DNA from: Phycisphaerales bacterium | GTDB lineage: Bacteria > Planctomycetota > Phycisphaerae > UBA1845 | Direction: 5' to 3' | DNA: 64,000 nt | Assembly: GCA_020639115.1 (NCBI GenBank) | Contig: JACKHG010000004.1 | Location: forward strand, 198,135-262,134 | In this document: positions 51,250 through 59,996 of the stretch, piece by piece | Numbering within the stretch: the stretch's first letter is position 1 | How the letters are laid out: every line of letters begins with the position of its first letter | The notes under the pieces: generated by a model | Told to the model about the DNA's origin: nothing | Databases searched by the model: none | What the model saw: the letters and a program-made list of their open reading frames with translations, nothing else | Program-made: the position numbers and the translations under genes

Positions 51250-52059
51250 TTGCAACGCATCTTGGGACTTTTCGGCGCGCTGGTGGTCGCGGTCGTGCTT
51301 CTGACTGCGGCGGGTACGTGGGCGCAGGAGGCGGGCGCGGAGCCGGCGGCGGCCACGAGCCGGGTGTTCGACCATTACGTGGTGAACGGCGGGTGGATCA
51401 CCCTGTTCGTGCTGATTCCGCTCTCGATCGCGACGGTGGCGCTCTCGGTGGAGCACATCATCACGATCCGGCAGAGCCGGGTGGTGCCGGCGGAGACGCT
51501 GCACCGGTTGCGCAACGAGCTGGACGCGCGGCGTTACGACGAGGTGGTGCGCATCACCGCAGAGGACAGCAGCGTGCTGGCAGCGACGATCCGCAGCGGG
51601 CTGGCCCAGGCGGGCAACGGCGCGGAGGCCATGCAGCGGGCGATGTACGACACGGTCGAGCAGGCGGCGGGCCGCTTGATGCGGAAAATCGAATACCTCA
51701 ACGTGATCGGCAACGTGAGCCCGATGATCGGGCTGTTCGGCACGGTGGTGGGCATGATCGGGCTGTTCGCGTCGATCGGTGAGGCTGGGGGCATTCCTGA
51801 GCCAGCGAAGATCGCGGACGACATTTCGGTGGCGCTGGTGACGACGTTCTGGGGGCTGCTGATCGCGATTCCGGCGTTGAGCGTGTTTGCGTTTTTCCGC
51901 AACCGGATCGACAGCCTGGCCACGGAGTGCGCCACCACGTCGGAGCTGCTCTTGGGCAGCCTGGAACCGATCGCGGGTCCGGCGCCAGCCGGGCGGCCCG
52001 CGCCGGTGGGCCCGGCGGTGGCAACGACCGCGCCCGGGCAGATGGCGCCGCAGGGGTAG
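51250..52059 (+). CDS. MotA/TolQ/ExbB proton channel protein
   Basis: A 269-residue ExbB/TolQ homologue starting at TTG with a GACAGGAGA ribosome site. After a signal-like N-terminal helix (ILGLFGALVVAVVLLTAAG), it has three membrane segments: GGWITLFVLIPLSIATVALS (about 45-65), NVSPMIGLFGTVVGMIGLFA and ALVTTFWGLLIAIPALSVFA. The signature GNVSPMIGLFGTVVGMIGLF and the following SVALVTTFWGLLIAIPAL are typical. With the ExbD proteins encoded downstream it forms the proton channel that converts proton motive force to mechanical work. The C-terminus is a Pro/Ala-rich tail. Confidence 0.95.
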   Translation: MQRILGLFGALVVAVVLLTAAGTWAQEAGAEPAAATSRVFDHYVVNGGWITLFVLIPLSIATVALSVEHIITIRQSRVVPAETLHRLRNELDARRYDEVVRITAEDSSVLAATIRSGLAQAGNGAEAMQRAMYDTVEQAAGRLMRKIEYLNVIGNVSPMIGLFGTVVGMIGLFASIGEAGGIPEPAKIADDISVALVTTFWGLLIAIPALSVFAFFRNRIDSLATECATTSELLLGSLEPIAGPAPAGRPAPVGPAVATTAPGQMAPQG

Positions 52060-52518
52060 ATGATCATGCGTGCACCTCGTTACCAGCATCACGACATCGC
52101 GTTCAACATGGCGCCGCTGATCGACGTCGTGTTCCTGCTGATCATTTTCTTCACGCTGGTGAGCACCTTCGCGTCGGCGGAGAACATCCGCATGACGCTG
52201 CCCACACCGGACAAGAGCAAAGCGCAGGCGATTAAGATCGTGGACCGCGTGGTGATCAACTGCCAGTACGCCGCGCCGGTGACGACGGGCGGCACAGGCC
52301 GCGTGCTCTACAGCGTGGGCCCGAATCCGCCCGAGGACCTCGACTCGATCGCACAGAAACTGGCGGCGGCCCGCCAGGGCAATCCCAAGCTGAAGGTGAT
52401 CATCCGCGCCGACAAGCGGCTGCGCTACGAGCAGGTGCGGGCGGTGATGGCGATCGTGGCGGACGCGAACATCCAGAACCTGTCGCTGGTGGCCCACGTG
52501 GCTGCGGGGGAGGAATAG
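52060..52518 (+). CDS. ExbD/TolR biopolymer transport protein, first copy
   Basis: A 152-residue ExbD/TolR protein with one N-terminal membrane helix containing the essential Asp: FNMAPLIDVVFLLIIFF. A periplasmic domain of about 105 residues follows (RMTLPTPDKSKA, KLKVIIRADKRLRYEQVRAV). It starts at the base after the ExbB stop codon. Works in the ExbB-ExbD proton channel. Confidence 0.94.
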   Translation: MIMRAPRYQHHDIAFNMAPLIDVVFLLIIFFTLVSTFASAENIRMTLPTPDKSKAQAIKIVDRVVINCQYAAPVTTGGTGRVLYSVGPNPPEDLDSIAQKLAAARQGNPKLKVIIRADKRLRYEQVRAVMAIVADANIQNLSLVAHVAAGEE

Positions 52519-53007
52519 ATGCAGTATCGCCTGCGGACACGGCGGGACGCGTACCGGGGCGCGCAGTGGAAGCGCGGTTCGCTGCGGCAGGGGCGGCGGC
52601 CGTTGACGCTGAACCTGGCGCCGATGATCGACGTGACGTTTCTGCTGCTGATCTTCTTTTCGGTGACGACGACGTTCAAGCGGGCGGAGGGGTTCTTCTC
52701 GGCGAAGCTGCCGCAGGACGCGGGCCGGCCGACGGTGGCGCTGCCGATCACGCCGGTGATCGTGCGCGTGCAGCAGTATGGGCCGAACCCGGGTGACTAC
52801 CGGTTGCGGCTCGACAACTTTCTCAACGCCCCGGCGACGTTCGACGAATTGAGCGAGTTTCTCGCGAACGTGCAGAACAACCCGGGTTTCGACGCGGACA
52901 CGCCGGTGGTGATCGCGGCGGAGCCGGACGTGGCCTGGGACCACGTGGTGGGCTGCTGGAACGCGGCCGTGCGGGCGGGTTGCAAGAACATCTCCTTCGG
53001 CAGGTGA
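52519..53007 (+). CDS. ExbD/TolR biopolymer transport protein, second copy
   Basis: A 162-residue ExbD-type protein. The N-terminus is basic; the membrane helix LNLAPMIDVTFLLLIFFSVT holds the proton-path Asp. The periplasmic part (FSAKLPQDAGRP, DTPVVIAAEPDVAWDHVVGC) follows. It abuts the first ExbD gene, and the two differ enough to be a hetero-pair, which is common when two exbD genes follow one exbB. Confidence 0.94.
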   Translation: MQYRLRTRRDAYRGAQWKRGSLRQGRRPLTLNLAPMIDVTFLLLIFFSVTTTFKRAEGFFSAKLPQDAGRPTVALPITPVIVRVQQYGPNPGDYRLRLDNFLNAPATFDELSEFLANVQNNPGFDADTPVVIAAEPDVAWDHVVGCWNAAVRAGCKNISFGR

Positions 53008-53009
53008 CG

Positions 53010-55772
53010 ATGCGCGGTTGGGTTTGGGCAATGGTGGCGGTCGGCGTGCTGGGCGGCGGCGTGCGGTATACGCCGGCCCAGTCGGTCGAGTCCACGCGCT
53101 TCGACGACAAGAAATTCTACGACGGCCTGATCAAGCTGAACCTGCTCGACCTGCTCGACGAGCAGTTGCGGACCAATCCGCCGGCGGACGAACTCACGCG
53201 GCTCCTGCTGGAACGGCAGATCAAGCTGGTGGTGTGGCGTAACGACGGGGTTGCCCCCGACCGGCGGCGGGCGGCACTGCGCGAGGCCAACGCGATTCTC
53301 GCGCGGCTGATCGCGGACCATCCCCAGGACGACCGGGTGATCGACTGGCAACTCGACCTGGCCCGTTCGCTGATCTACGAGCAGGCCGAGCCGCTCTACA
53401 CGAACATCCTCTACCGCGGCGGCAGCGCCGCCGACCACGCGCAGTTGCTCGAGCTGATGACGCGGGCGACGGCCTCGCTGGGAAAACTCAAGGAGCACCT
53501 CGAGGCGGAGTACGCCCGCATCGACGATCTGTCGCTGGCGGAATACGAGCGGCTCGACGACAACGGTTACGTGCAGAAGCTCGAACAGGCGATGCCCCAG
53601 GCCGACTACATGCTGCGCTGGGCGCAGTTCTACGAGGCGCTGGCGCTCGACGAGGGCGATGCCCAGCGCCGCGAACTGCTCGAGGACGTGCTGCACGATC
53701 TGACCAAGGACACGGCGCTGTTGACCACCCCGCACGCCGTCTCGCACGCGCAGGCCCAGTCGCTGCTGCTGGCCGGCATGGCCAGCCGGCGGCTCGCCGA
53801 CAACGAGACCGCCAACCGCTACCTGCGCGACGCCGCCGAGGTGGTCGACAACCTCACCAATCCGCAAGAAAAACGCGACCTGCAGTGGATCGAGATGCTC
53901 GCCGCGGTGGAACGCGTCCGGGCGCTGCGCGATGCGGAGAAATACAGCGACGCGCTCGACGTGCTCGGCGCGGCGCGCCGGCGGCTCACCGAGACGCACG
54001 CGACCGACTTCGGGCATCAGCTCATCCTGGCGATGCTCGAGGCGAGCGTGCGGCAGGCCCAGGCGAAGAATGACGGCGGCGAAGATGTGCTCAGCGGAGC
54101 GCTATCCGATGCGGCGATCGGGCCGCTGGTGAAGCTCGCGCAGGAGCAACCCGCCTACCGTGACGAGGTCTACGCGACGCTCTACGAGCAGGTCCGCGAC
54201 GCCAAGCATCCGGAAAAACTCCACCCGCTCCAGCAATGCGCGCTCATCGCCGGGCTGATCGGCGACGCGACGCGGCTGCGACAGGGTGGCGACGCCCCCA
54301 GCGGCTCGGACGCCCAGCGGCAGAACGAGGCGCAGGCGATGAAGCTGCTGGAGCAGGCGACGAGCCTCGCGGCGCAGCTCGCGAAATCGGCGGGCGACGC
54401 GGACGAGCAGCCCTACCGCTGCGAGGCGTTGTTCAACGAGGGCGTGGCGGAGCACTTTCGCAGCCGGCGGGTCGAGGCGGCGCAGTGTTTTCTCGAGGTC
54501 GCGCAGTCGTGCCCGAAGTTCAACCGGGCGCTGGTGGCGGCGACGTACGCGGTGGAAATCGCCGCGGAGATGGCGAACGAACCGTCGCTCGCCGGGCGCA
54601 AGGAGGTGCGGACGCTGCTGATGAACGCGTTGGAGACGCTGGTCAACCGCTACGCCAACTCGGACGCGGCGCGGTACTGGCGGTTCTTCTACGGGCAGGC
54701 GCTGGAGGACAGCCGCGACCTCGACGCCGCGGCGAAGCAGTACGCCGCGGTGGAGCGTAACCATCCGCACTACTGGGTGGCGCGGTTCCGCGCCGGCCGA
54801 TGCCGCGCGGAGGAGCTGTCCGATTACGCGGTGGAGCATCCGGACGACGCCGACGGGATTCGCGAGCGGGCCGACCGGGCGTGCAGCGCGCTCGACGCGT
54901 TCCTCAAGATCACGACGCAGGAGGCGGCGGCGCAGAACGACAGCGAGTTCACCACGGCGCGGGCGGAGGCCGAGGTTCTCGCGGCGGAAATCGACACACG
55001 CAGCGCGATTGGAAAGCCCCAGCGCGCCCTCGAGCGGCTCGAGGGATTCGAGGAGCGCTATCCCGACGAGAGCAGCCTGATTGGCCGGGTGCTGCGCGTG
55101 CGGATCATCGCATACGAGGCGACCGGGCAACTCACCGAGGCGGAGCAGGCCGTGCCGCGTTACATCGCCAGCGCCCCGCGCCAGGCCGGGATCACCCTGC
55201 AGGCGCTCTTCGACGCGATCTGGCGCGAGGTGGAACGGGCGCAGGCCACGGGCGACGAGCAGGCTGCGAACGCGAAGGCCAAGTCCGCGCTGCTCTTCGC
55301 GGAGCAGTTGTACCGCTGGGGACAATCCCATCCGAAGGAAACCAACGCGAAGCAGATGCACGCGCTGCGCCTGCAACTGGCCGAGGCGCGGCTCGAGGCG
55401 GGCAACGCGAACGAAGCCCTGCCCCTGCTCACGGAAACGATCGCCTTCGACCAGCAGAACTACTCCGACGGACACGCGCACGATCCGCGGGTGCTGATGG
55501 CGACGGCGCGCGCGTACTACAAGCTCCAGCGCTACGGCGACGCGCTGCCCCTCTTCAACCGGGCCTACAGCGAATCCGCAGCCGACGCCCCCTACCGCTT
55601 CGAGGCGCTGCTGGGCGACCTGAGCTGCCGCACGGAACTCGGCGAGGATCCGGCCGGCATCATCGAGGTGATCCGCCAGCAGCGTTACCTCTCGCCGGAG
55701 ATGGGCGGCGAGGTGCTCAAGCGCCAGTTCGCCGAGTTGCAGCAGCGTAACGAGGCTCGCTCCAAGCATTGA
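53010..55772 (+). CDS. Large exported TPR-repeat protein of the ExbBD operon
   Basis: A 920-residue protein with a signal peptide (MRGWVWAMVAVGVLGGG, cleaved near AQS). The rest is helical TPR-like repeats throughout (for example EAQAMKLLEQATSLAAQLA, ALVAATYAVEIAAEMANEP, ANEALPLLTETIAFDQQNYS). No catalytic motif. It begins 2 bases after the second ExbD stop codon. Its size and location suggest a periplasmic scaffold that connects the energised ExbBD complex to a substrate or to the outer membrane. Confidence 0.83.
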   Translation: MRGWVWAMVAVGVLGGGVRYTPAQSVESTRFDDKKFYDGLIKLNLLDLLDEQLRTNPPADELTRLLLERQIKLVVWRNDGVAPDRRRAALREANAILARLIADHPQDDRVIDWQLDLARSLIYEQAEPLYTNILYRGGSAADHAQLLELMTRATASLGKLKEHLEAEYARIDDLSLAEYERLDDNGYVQKLEQAMPQADYMLRWAQFYEALALDEGDAQRRELLEDVLHDLTKDTALLTTPHAVSHAQAQSLLLAGMASRRLADNETANRYLRDAAEVVDNLTNPQEKRDLQWIEMLAAVERVRALRDAEKYSDALDVLGAARRRLTETHATDFGHQLILAMLEASVRQAQAKNDGGEDVLSGALSDAAIGPLVKLAQEQPAYRDEVYATLYEQVRDAKHPEKLHPLQQCALIAGLIGDATRLRQGGDAPSGSDAQRQNEAQAMKLLEQATSLAAQLAKSAGDADEQPYRCEALFNEGVAEHFRSRRVEAAQCFLEVAQSCPKFNRALVAATYAVEIAAEMANEPSLAGRKEVRTLLMNALETLVNRYANSDAARYWRFFYGQALEDSRDLDAAAKQYAAVERNHPHYWVARFRAGRCRAEELSDYAVEHPDDADGIRERADRACSALDAFLKITTQEAAAQNDSEFTTARAEAEVLAAEIDTRSAIGKPQRALERLEGFEERYPDESSLIGRVLRVRIIAYEATGQLTEAEQAVPRYIASAPRQAGITLQALFDAIWREVERAQATGDEQAANAKAKSALLFAEQLYRWGQSHPKETNAKQMHALRLQLAEARLEAGNANEALPLLTETIAFDQQNYSDGHAHDPRVLMATARAYYKLQRYGDALPLFNRAYSESAADAPYRFEALLGDLSCRTELGEDPAGIIEVIRQQRYLSPEMGGEVLKRQFAELQQRNEARSKH

Positions 55773-55875
55773 CCCGCCACCGCCACGGGGCGCACGATTC
55801 CCAGGTTTGACGCTGTTTCCCGTGATTCGTACACTCTCGCCTCCTGCGCCGATCCGGGATAATTGAGACGACCCC

Positions 55876-56487
55876 ATGAGTGCGTGCCACACAATCGACC
55901 GGAGCCGGGCGATGCTGCTGGTCATCGACCTGCAGACCCGTCTGCTGCCGCACATCGACGGGCACGACGAGGTCATCGCGACAGCCGGCGGCCTGATCGA
56001 GACAGCCGGTCTGTACCGCCTGCCGATCCTGGCCACCGTGCAGTACACGCGCGGCCTGGGACCGATGGATGAGCACGTCGCCGGCCTGCTCACGTCCGCG
56101 GGAACGACTCCGATCGAAAAGGCGGCCTTCAGCGTCTGCCGCGACGAAGCCTGCCGGGCGCAAGCGCGGCAGCTCGGTCGCGACCAGGTGATCGTCACCG
56201 GCATCGAGGCGCACGTCTGCGTGCAGCAGACCGTGCTCGACCTGCTGAGCATGGGGCTCGAGCCGATCGTCTGCGCGGACGCCGTGTCCTCGCGGCGCGC
56301 GCGGGATCGTGAGGTCGCGCTCGACCGCATGCGTCAGGCCGGAGCCGTGGTCACAACGACGGAAGCCGTGCTGTTCGAACTATGCGAGGTGTCGGGCACG
56401 CCGGAATTCAAGCAGATGCTCGCGGTCGTCAAGCGAATCGATGAGGCCCGCGCCCGGGGCCGGCAGGACCCAGCCGGTGTGGTCTGA
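55876..56487 (+). CDS. Isochorismatase-family cysteine hydrolase
   Basis: A 203-residue hydrolase with the catalytic triad: Asp in LLVIDLQT, Lys in IEKAAFS and Cys in GIEAHVCVQQT. The cis-peptide segment VIVTGIEAHV is typical. This family includes hydrolases of N-carbamoyl or nicotinamide-type substrates; the YcaC-like branch fits best because of EAHVCVQQTVLDLL, and the substrate is not determined. The next gene overlaps its 3' end by 11 bases. No signal peptide is present. Confidence 0.9.
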   Translation: MSACHTIDRSRAMLLVIDLQTRLLPHIDGHDEVIATAGGLIETAGLYRLPILATVQYTRGLGPMDEHVAGLLTSAGTTPIEKAAFSVCRDEACRAQARQLGRDQVIVTGIEAHVCVQQTVLDLLSMGLEPIVCADAVSSRRARDREVALDRMRQAGAVVTTTEAVLFELCEVSGTPEFKQMLAVVKRIDEARARGRQDPAGVV

Positions 56488-56707
56488 CGAGTACGATCCT
56501 GAGGATGACGGAGTTACGGAGACGGTTCCGTGTCCGGCCTGCGGCCAGGAGGTCTACGAGGACGCCGATCAGTGTCCGGCGTGCGGTGAGTGGATCATCC
56601 CAATGTCGAGCCGCAGCGGACGGAGCCGGCGGTGGGTGGCGGTGGTCCTCGTGGTGGCTGCGCTCATGCTGGGCGTGTGGACCGGCCTGATCCGGTGGTT
56701 TCGGTAA
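56477..56707 (+). CDS. Small membrane protein with double CxxC zinc ribbon
   Basis: A 76-residue protein read from the GTG at 56477, which overlaps the hydrolase stop by 11 bases. It has an acidic start, a zinc ribbon CPACGQEVYEDADQCPACGE at about residues 19-38, then a basic turn and one C-terminal membrane helix (VAVVLVVAALMLGVWTGLI). AGGA about 9 bases upstream is a possible ribosome site. The ribbon is of the general two-CPxCG type seen in several genes here. Confidence 0.7.
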   Translation: MWSDEYDPEDDGVTETVPCPACGQEVYEDADQCPACGEWIIPMSSRSGRSRRWVAVVLVVAALMLGVWTGLIRWFR

Positions 56708-56764
56708 TCCCTGCGAACACGTGGCGGAAGCGGCGCCGGCTGCGGCGCCTTTTGAGACGAATAG

Positions 56765-59098
56765 ATGGCGAAGAACTCCTCCGAAGATCCGGTGCGATCG
56801 GGCCCGCGAAGTTCGCGTCAGGCCAATCGATGTCAGCAATGCGGCGCGAACATCCGGGAGGCCGGGTTGCACTGTCCGCGCTGCGGGGCGCTGACGGGTG
56901 GCGGGCTGGCGCCGGCGACTCCCGCGCCGACGTTCAAGGAGCGGTGGCTACCGGTCATCCTCATCGCCTTGGTCACGTTCGTGGCCTACATCCCCTCGCT
57001 CGACAACGGCTTTGTGAGCTGGGACGACGACCACTACATCTACAAGAACCAGCAGGTGCACTACGACGACGGCCTGCAGAGCATCTGGTTCGACGTGCTC
57101 AAGCACGAGGATCCGAAGTTCCAGGGTGAGGGGCGCACGGAGGACCGCGTCAGCCACCAGTACTACCCGCTGGTGTTCTCGCTCTACTGGCTCGAATTCC
57201 ACATGTACAAGTGGTTCGGGCACGCCGACCCCGAGGTCACCATCGAGGAGAACATCGAGCAGGGCAAGATGGACGCGTCCCTGTTTCACCTGGACAGCGT
57301 GCTGCTGCACATGGTGAACGTGATGCTGCTCATCTTCTGCTTCCGGCAACTCGGCGCCTCGAACTGGGTGGCGTGGGCGGCGACGCTGCTCTTTGCGCTG
57401 CACCCCATGCAGGCGTCCAGCGTGGCCTGGGCGGCGGAGCGCAAGAACATCATCTCGCTGATGTTCTACCTGCTGAGCATGATGGCCTACATCAAGCTGC
57501 GGCGCGACGAGCGGCCGTGGGCGCAGAAATGGTGGCGGTACGCGTTGTCGCTGGTGCTGTTCCAGGCGGCGCTGTTCAGCAAGACGGTGGCGTTGACGCT
57601 GCCGGTGATGTTGTTCTTCACCGACCGGCTGCTCGAGCGGCGCTGGGACGCGCGGCTCGTGTGGAACAGCATCGTGCGGATCGCGCCGTTCGTGATTCTT
57701 TCGTGCATCGCCGCGTACACGACGATGCGGGTGGAGGACCGGCAGCGGACGATCCCGATTTCGGACACGCAGCGTCCGCTGCTGCCGGCGGCGGTTTTGC
57801 TGTGGTACCCGTACAAGATGCTCTGGGCGTTCAACCAGTCGCCGGTGTATTCGCTGTGGCCGGTGGATGCGCGGAATTTCCTGTGGTTTCTGCCGACGCT
57901 GGCGGTGATCGCGCTGGGCGTGCTGATCGTGCTGTACCGGCGCAAGCTGGGTCCGCTGTGCATCTGGGCCGTGCTGTTCTACTGCGTCACGCAGGGTCCG
58001 ATGCTGGGGTTGAAGAACATCAACTACTTCCAGTTCGCCTACGTCGCAGACCACTACTTCTATCACGGCGCGGTCGGGCTGATGCTGCTGCTGGCCTTGG
58101 GTATCGCGTGGGTGGGGTCGCGCTTCAAGGACCCGCTGCGCGGCAAGTACGTCGCGACGGGGCTGGTCGGCGCGCTGGCGCTGGTCTGGGGTGTGCGCAC
58201 GTTCACGTACGTGGACGTGTGGACGAATGCGGAGACGTTCTGGGCGCACATCCTCGAGCGGCATCCGGACTGCTGGCCGGGGTGGTACAACACCGCGAAC
58301 GCCCGGCGGCGCGACGCGGTGGAGATTCAGAACCGGTTGAACAAGGCGGACCAGACCGACGAGGAGCGTGCGGACCTGCGTAAGCAGGCGGCGGATCTGC
58401 GGGCGGAGGCGATGAATCCCAAGTTGAGCGGGCTTGCGCGGCGACACAAGATCCAGGATGCTTACCGCCTCGAGGACCAGAGCAAGTGGCCGAACCTCTC
58501 GCCGCAGGAGCAGAAGGAACTCGCCGCAAAGCGGGAGGCGCTGTTTGACGACGCCGTCGAACGCTACAAGAAGGTTCGCGATATCCACCATCAGATCACC
58601 CAGCCCTACGACCAGTGGATCACGGTCCGGCAGATCCAGCAGGACTGGGCGGGTGCCTACACGGCGGCCATCGAGGCGGCCCGGCGTTTCCCCGGACTCA
58701 CCAAGTACTTCGACATGGCGGGCCAGTTTGCCAAGAAGGCTCAGAAGTACCCCGAGTGCTACGAGGCGATGGCGGCCGCTGCGCGCGGCTATCGCCAGCA
58801 CGGCCGTTCCACCCAGGGGCTGACCTGCGAGACGACGGCTGCCGTCTGCGCCGAGCAGGCAGGCATGTCGAAGGAGGCAATCGATCTGTTTCTCAAGCTG
58901 GGCAAGTACTACGAGAAGCAGGCCGAGACAGCCGCGCAAAGCAATCCGTGCGCGGCGGTGAAGCAATACAAGGAAGCCGCCACGTACTACAACCAGGTCT
59001 TCAAACTCGACCGATCCCGCGACGACATGCGGAGCCAAGCGGTGGACATGGCCAAGCGCTCCCTGACGCAGGAAGAAATCTGCAAACAGGGCAAGTAG
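56765..59098 (+). CDS. TMTC-like membrane protein with zinc ribbon and TPR-like C-terminus
   Basis: A 777-residue protein. Residues 22-42 form a zinc ribbon (CQQCGANIREAGLHCPRCGA). Then come about ten membrane segments (about 60-480) with the DD motif FVSWDDDHYIYKN and the loop HPMQASSVAWAAERKNII, both typical of TMTC/PMT-type O-mannosyltransferase-like proteins. The remainder (about 490-777) is helical TPR-like (KYPECYEAMAAAARGYRQHG, GMSKEAIDLFLKLGKYYEKQ). The enzyme would use a lipid-linked sugar to glycosylate exported proteins, although no acceptor is known here. The N-terminal ribbon is an unusual addition. It precedes convergent comF. Confidence 0.83.
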   Translation: MAKNSSEDPVRSGPRSSRQANRCQQCGANIREAGLHCPRCGALTGGGLAPATPAPTFKERWLPVILIALVTFVAYIPSLDNGFVSWDDDHYIYKNQQVHYDDGLQSIWFDVLKHEDPKFQGEGRTEDRVSHQYYPLVFSLYWLEFHMYKWFGHADPEVTIEENIEQGKMDASLFHLDSVLLHMVNVMLLIFCFRQLGASNWVAWAATLLFALHPMQASSVAWAAERKNIISLMFYLLSMMAYIKLRRDERPWAQKWWRYALSLVLFQAALFSKTVALTLPVMLFFTDRLLERRWDARLVWNSIVRIAPFVILSCIAAYTTMRVEDRQRTIPISDTQRPLLPAAVLLWYPYKMLWAFNQSPVYSLWPVDARNFLWFLPTLAVIALGVLIVLYRRKLGPLCIWAVLFYCVTQGPMLGLKNINYFQFAYVADHYFYHGAVGLMLLLALGIAWVGSRFKDPLRGKYVATGLVGALALVWGVRTFTYVDVWTNAETFWAHILERHPDCWPGWYNTANARRRDAVEIQNRLNKADQTDEERADLRKQAADLRAEAMNPKLSGLARRHKIQDAYRLEDQSKWPNLSPQEQKELAAKREALFDDAVERYKKVRDIHHQITQPYDQWITVRQIQQDWAGAYTAAIEAARRFPGLTKYFDMAGQFAKKAQKYPECYEAMAAAARGYRQHGRSTQGLTCETTAAVCAEQAGMSKEAIDLFLKLGKYYEKQAETAAQSNPCAAVKQYKEAATYYNQVFKLDRSRDDMRSQAVDMAKRSLTQEEICKQGK

Positions 59099-59114
59099 CG
59101 AAGCACCCGACGGT

Positions 59115-59900
59115 TCAGACGTGGCGCAACGTGACGGGGTCGTCGCCGGCGCGGCCCACAACCGCCACGTGCACCGCGTCCGCGCCCGCACGACGCAGCA
59201 CACGCGTGCACTCACCCGCGGTCGCGCCGGTGGTCATCACATCATCGACCAACAGCAGCCGCGCCCCGGGTACGGCGCAGCCACGTGCCAGGTGGAACCG
59301 GCCGCGCACATTGGCTTGGCGGGCTGTCAAACTCAGACCCACTTGATGCGGGCCGCCGCGGCGCACGAGCAGCGGCGCGAGCGGAATCCGGCAGCGCCGT
59401 GCCGCCAAGCGGGCCAGCACCGCGGCAGGATGGAACGATCGCCGCAGGCGGTGCTGCCAGCAGGTGGGCACGGCAACGAGCGCGTCGATCTCCTCGTACA
59501 CCTCGAGCCGCATGATGACGCGGGCGAGCCGCTCGGCGAAGTAAACATCCAATTCCTCGTGGCCGCCGAACTTGAACGCGGTGAGCAAGGCGCGCAGACC
59601 ACCCGTGTAAGCCCCCACGCGTACCACGGAATCGAACGGAAACGTGCGCTGGGCGCAGGTCACACAGGCTGGTCCGGCGAAGGGCGCAAGGGTCATGCCG
59701 CAGCGCGGGCAGGCGGGATGGCGGCTGGCCGCCTCGACCGCCTCGCGGCAGGCCGGGCACAGCGGGGCATCGTCCCCAGCAATGGACGTATGGCACAGCG
59801 CACAGCGCCGCGGATAGACAGCCTCCAGGAGGCTTTCGCCAAGCGCTTGGGCGCGACGCCGCAGTCCGCTGGTGCGCACGACGGAGGGCATGGGTGCCAT
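59115..59900 (-). CDS. comF: ComF-family phosphoribosyltransferase-like protein
   Basis: A 261-residue protein with an N-terminal four-Cys zinc domain (CALCHTSI, CPAC, CPRCG, CVTC; residues about 33-80) and a PRTase fold with the PRPP-binding loop LLLVDDVMTTGATAGECTRV. ComF proteins take part in DNA uptake or recombination in competent bacteria; the PRTase has no known substrate. Other competence genes are not in the window. The start at 59900 may be one of two close ATGs. It is convergent with the TMTC-like gene. Confidence 0.88.
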   Translation of the reverse strand: MAPMPSVVRTSGLRRRAQALGESLLEAVYPRRCALCHTSIAGDDAPLCPACREAVEAASRHPACPRCGMTLAPFAGPACVTCAQRTFPFDSVVRVGAYTGGLRALLTAFKFGGHEELDVYFAERLARVIMRLEVYEEIDALVAVPTCWQHRLRRSFHPAAVLARLAARRCRIPLAPLLVRRGGPHQVGLSLTARQANVRGRFHLARGCAVPGARLLLVDDVMTTGATAGECTRVLRRAGADAVHVAVVGRAGDDPVTLRHV

Positions 59901-59924
59901 CCTGGAATCAACTATAAATCCTAG

Positions 59925-59930
59925 TATAAT
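59925..59930 (+). promoter_or_regulatory. TATAAT -10 hexamer upstream of the RND adaptor gene
   Basis: A perfect TATAAT at 59925-59930 in an AT-rich patch (ACTATAAATCCTAG just upstream) of a GC-rich region, 67 bases before the adaptor start. The -35 (TGGAAT at 59903) is poor. The patch may also serve comF on the other strand. Confidence 0.4.
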
Positions 59931-59996
59931 GCCGGGGCTCGGGCTGATGGGGAGTGTAGCAGAAGACTGCGGTCCTTCGAAAGAGGAGTCTCGCGC

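Noticed and set aside
50854..53031. Long open frame on the minus strand opposite the ExbB/ExbD operon (725 codons)
   Set aside because: It is antisense to well-supported genes and is rich in Arg, His and Pro as expected of a GC-rich shadow frame, and has no family features.
56948..59215. Very long minus-strand frame opposite the TMTC-like gene (755 codons)
   Set aside because: Composition (Arg/Val/Leu/His, no motifs) is that of a shadow of a high-GC gene, and the plus-strand gene has clear domains.
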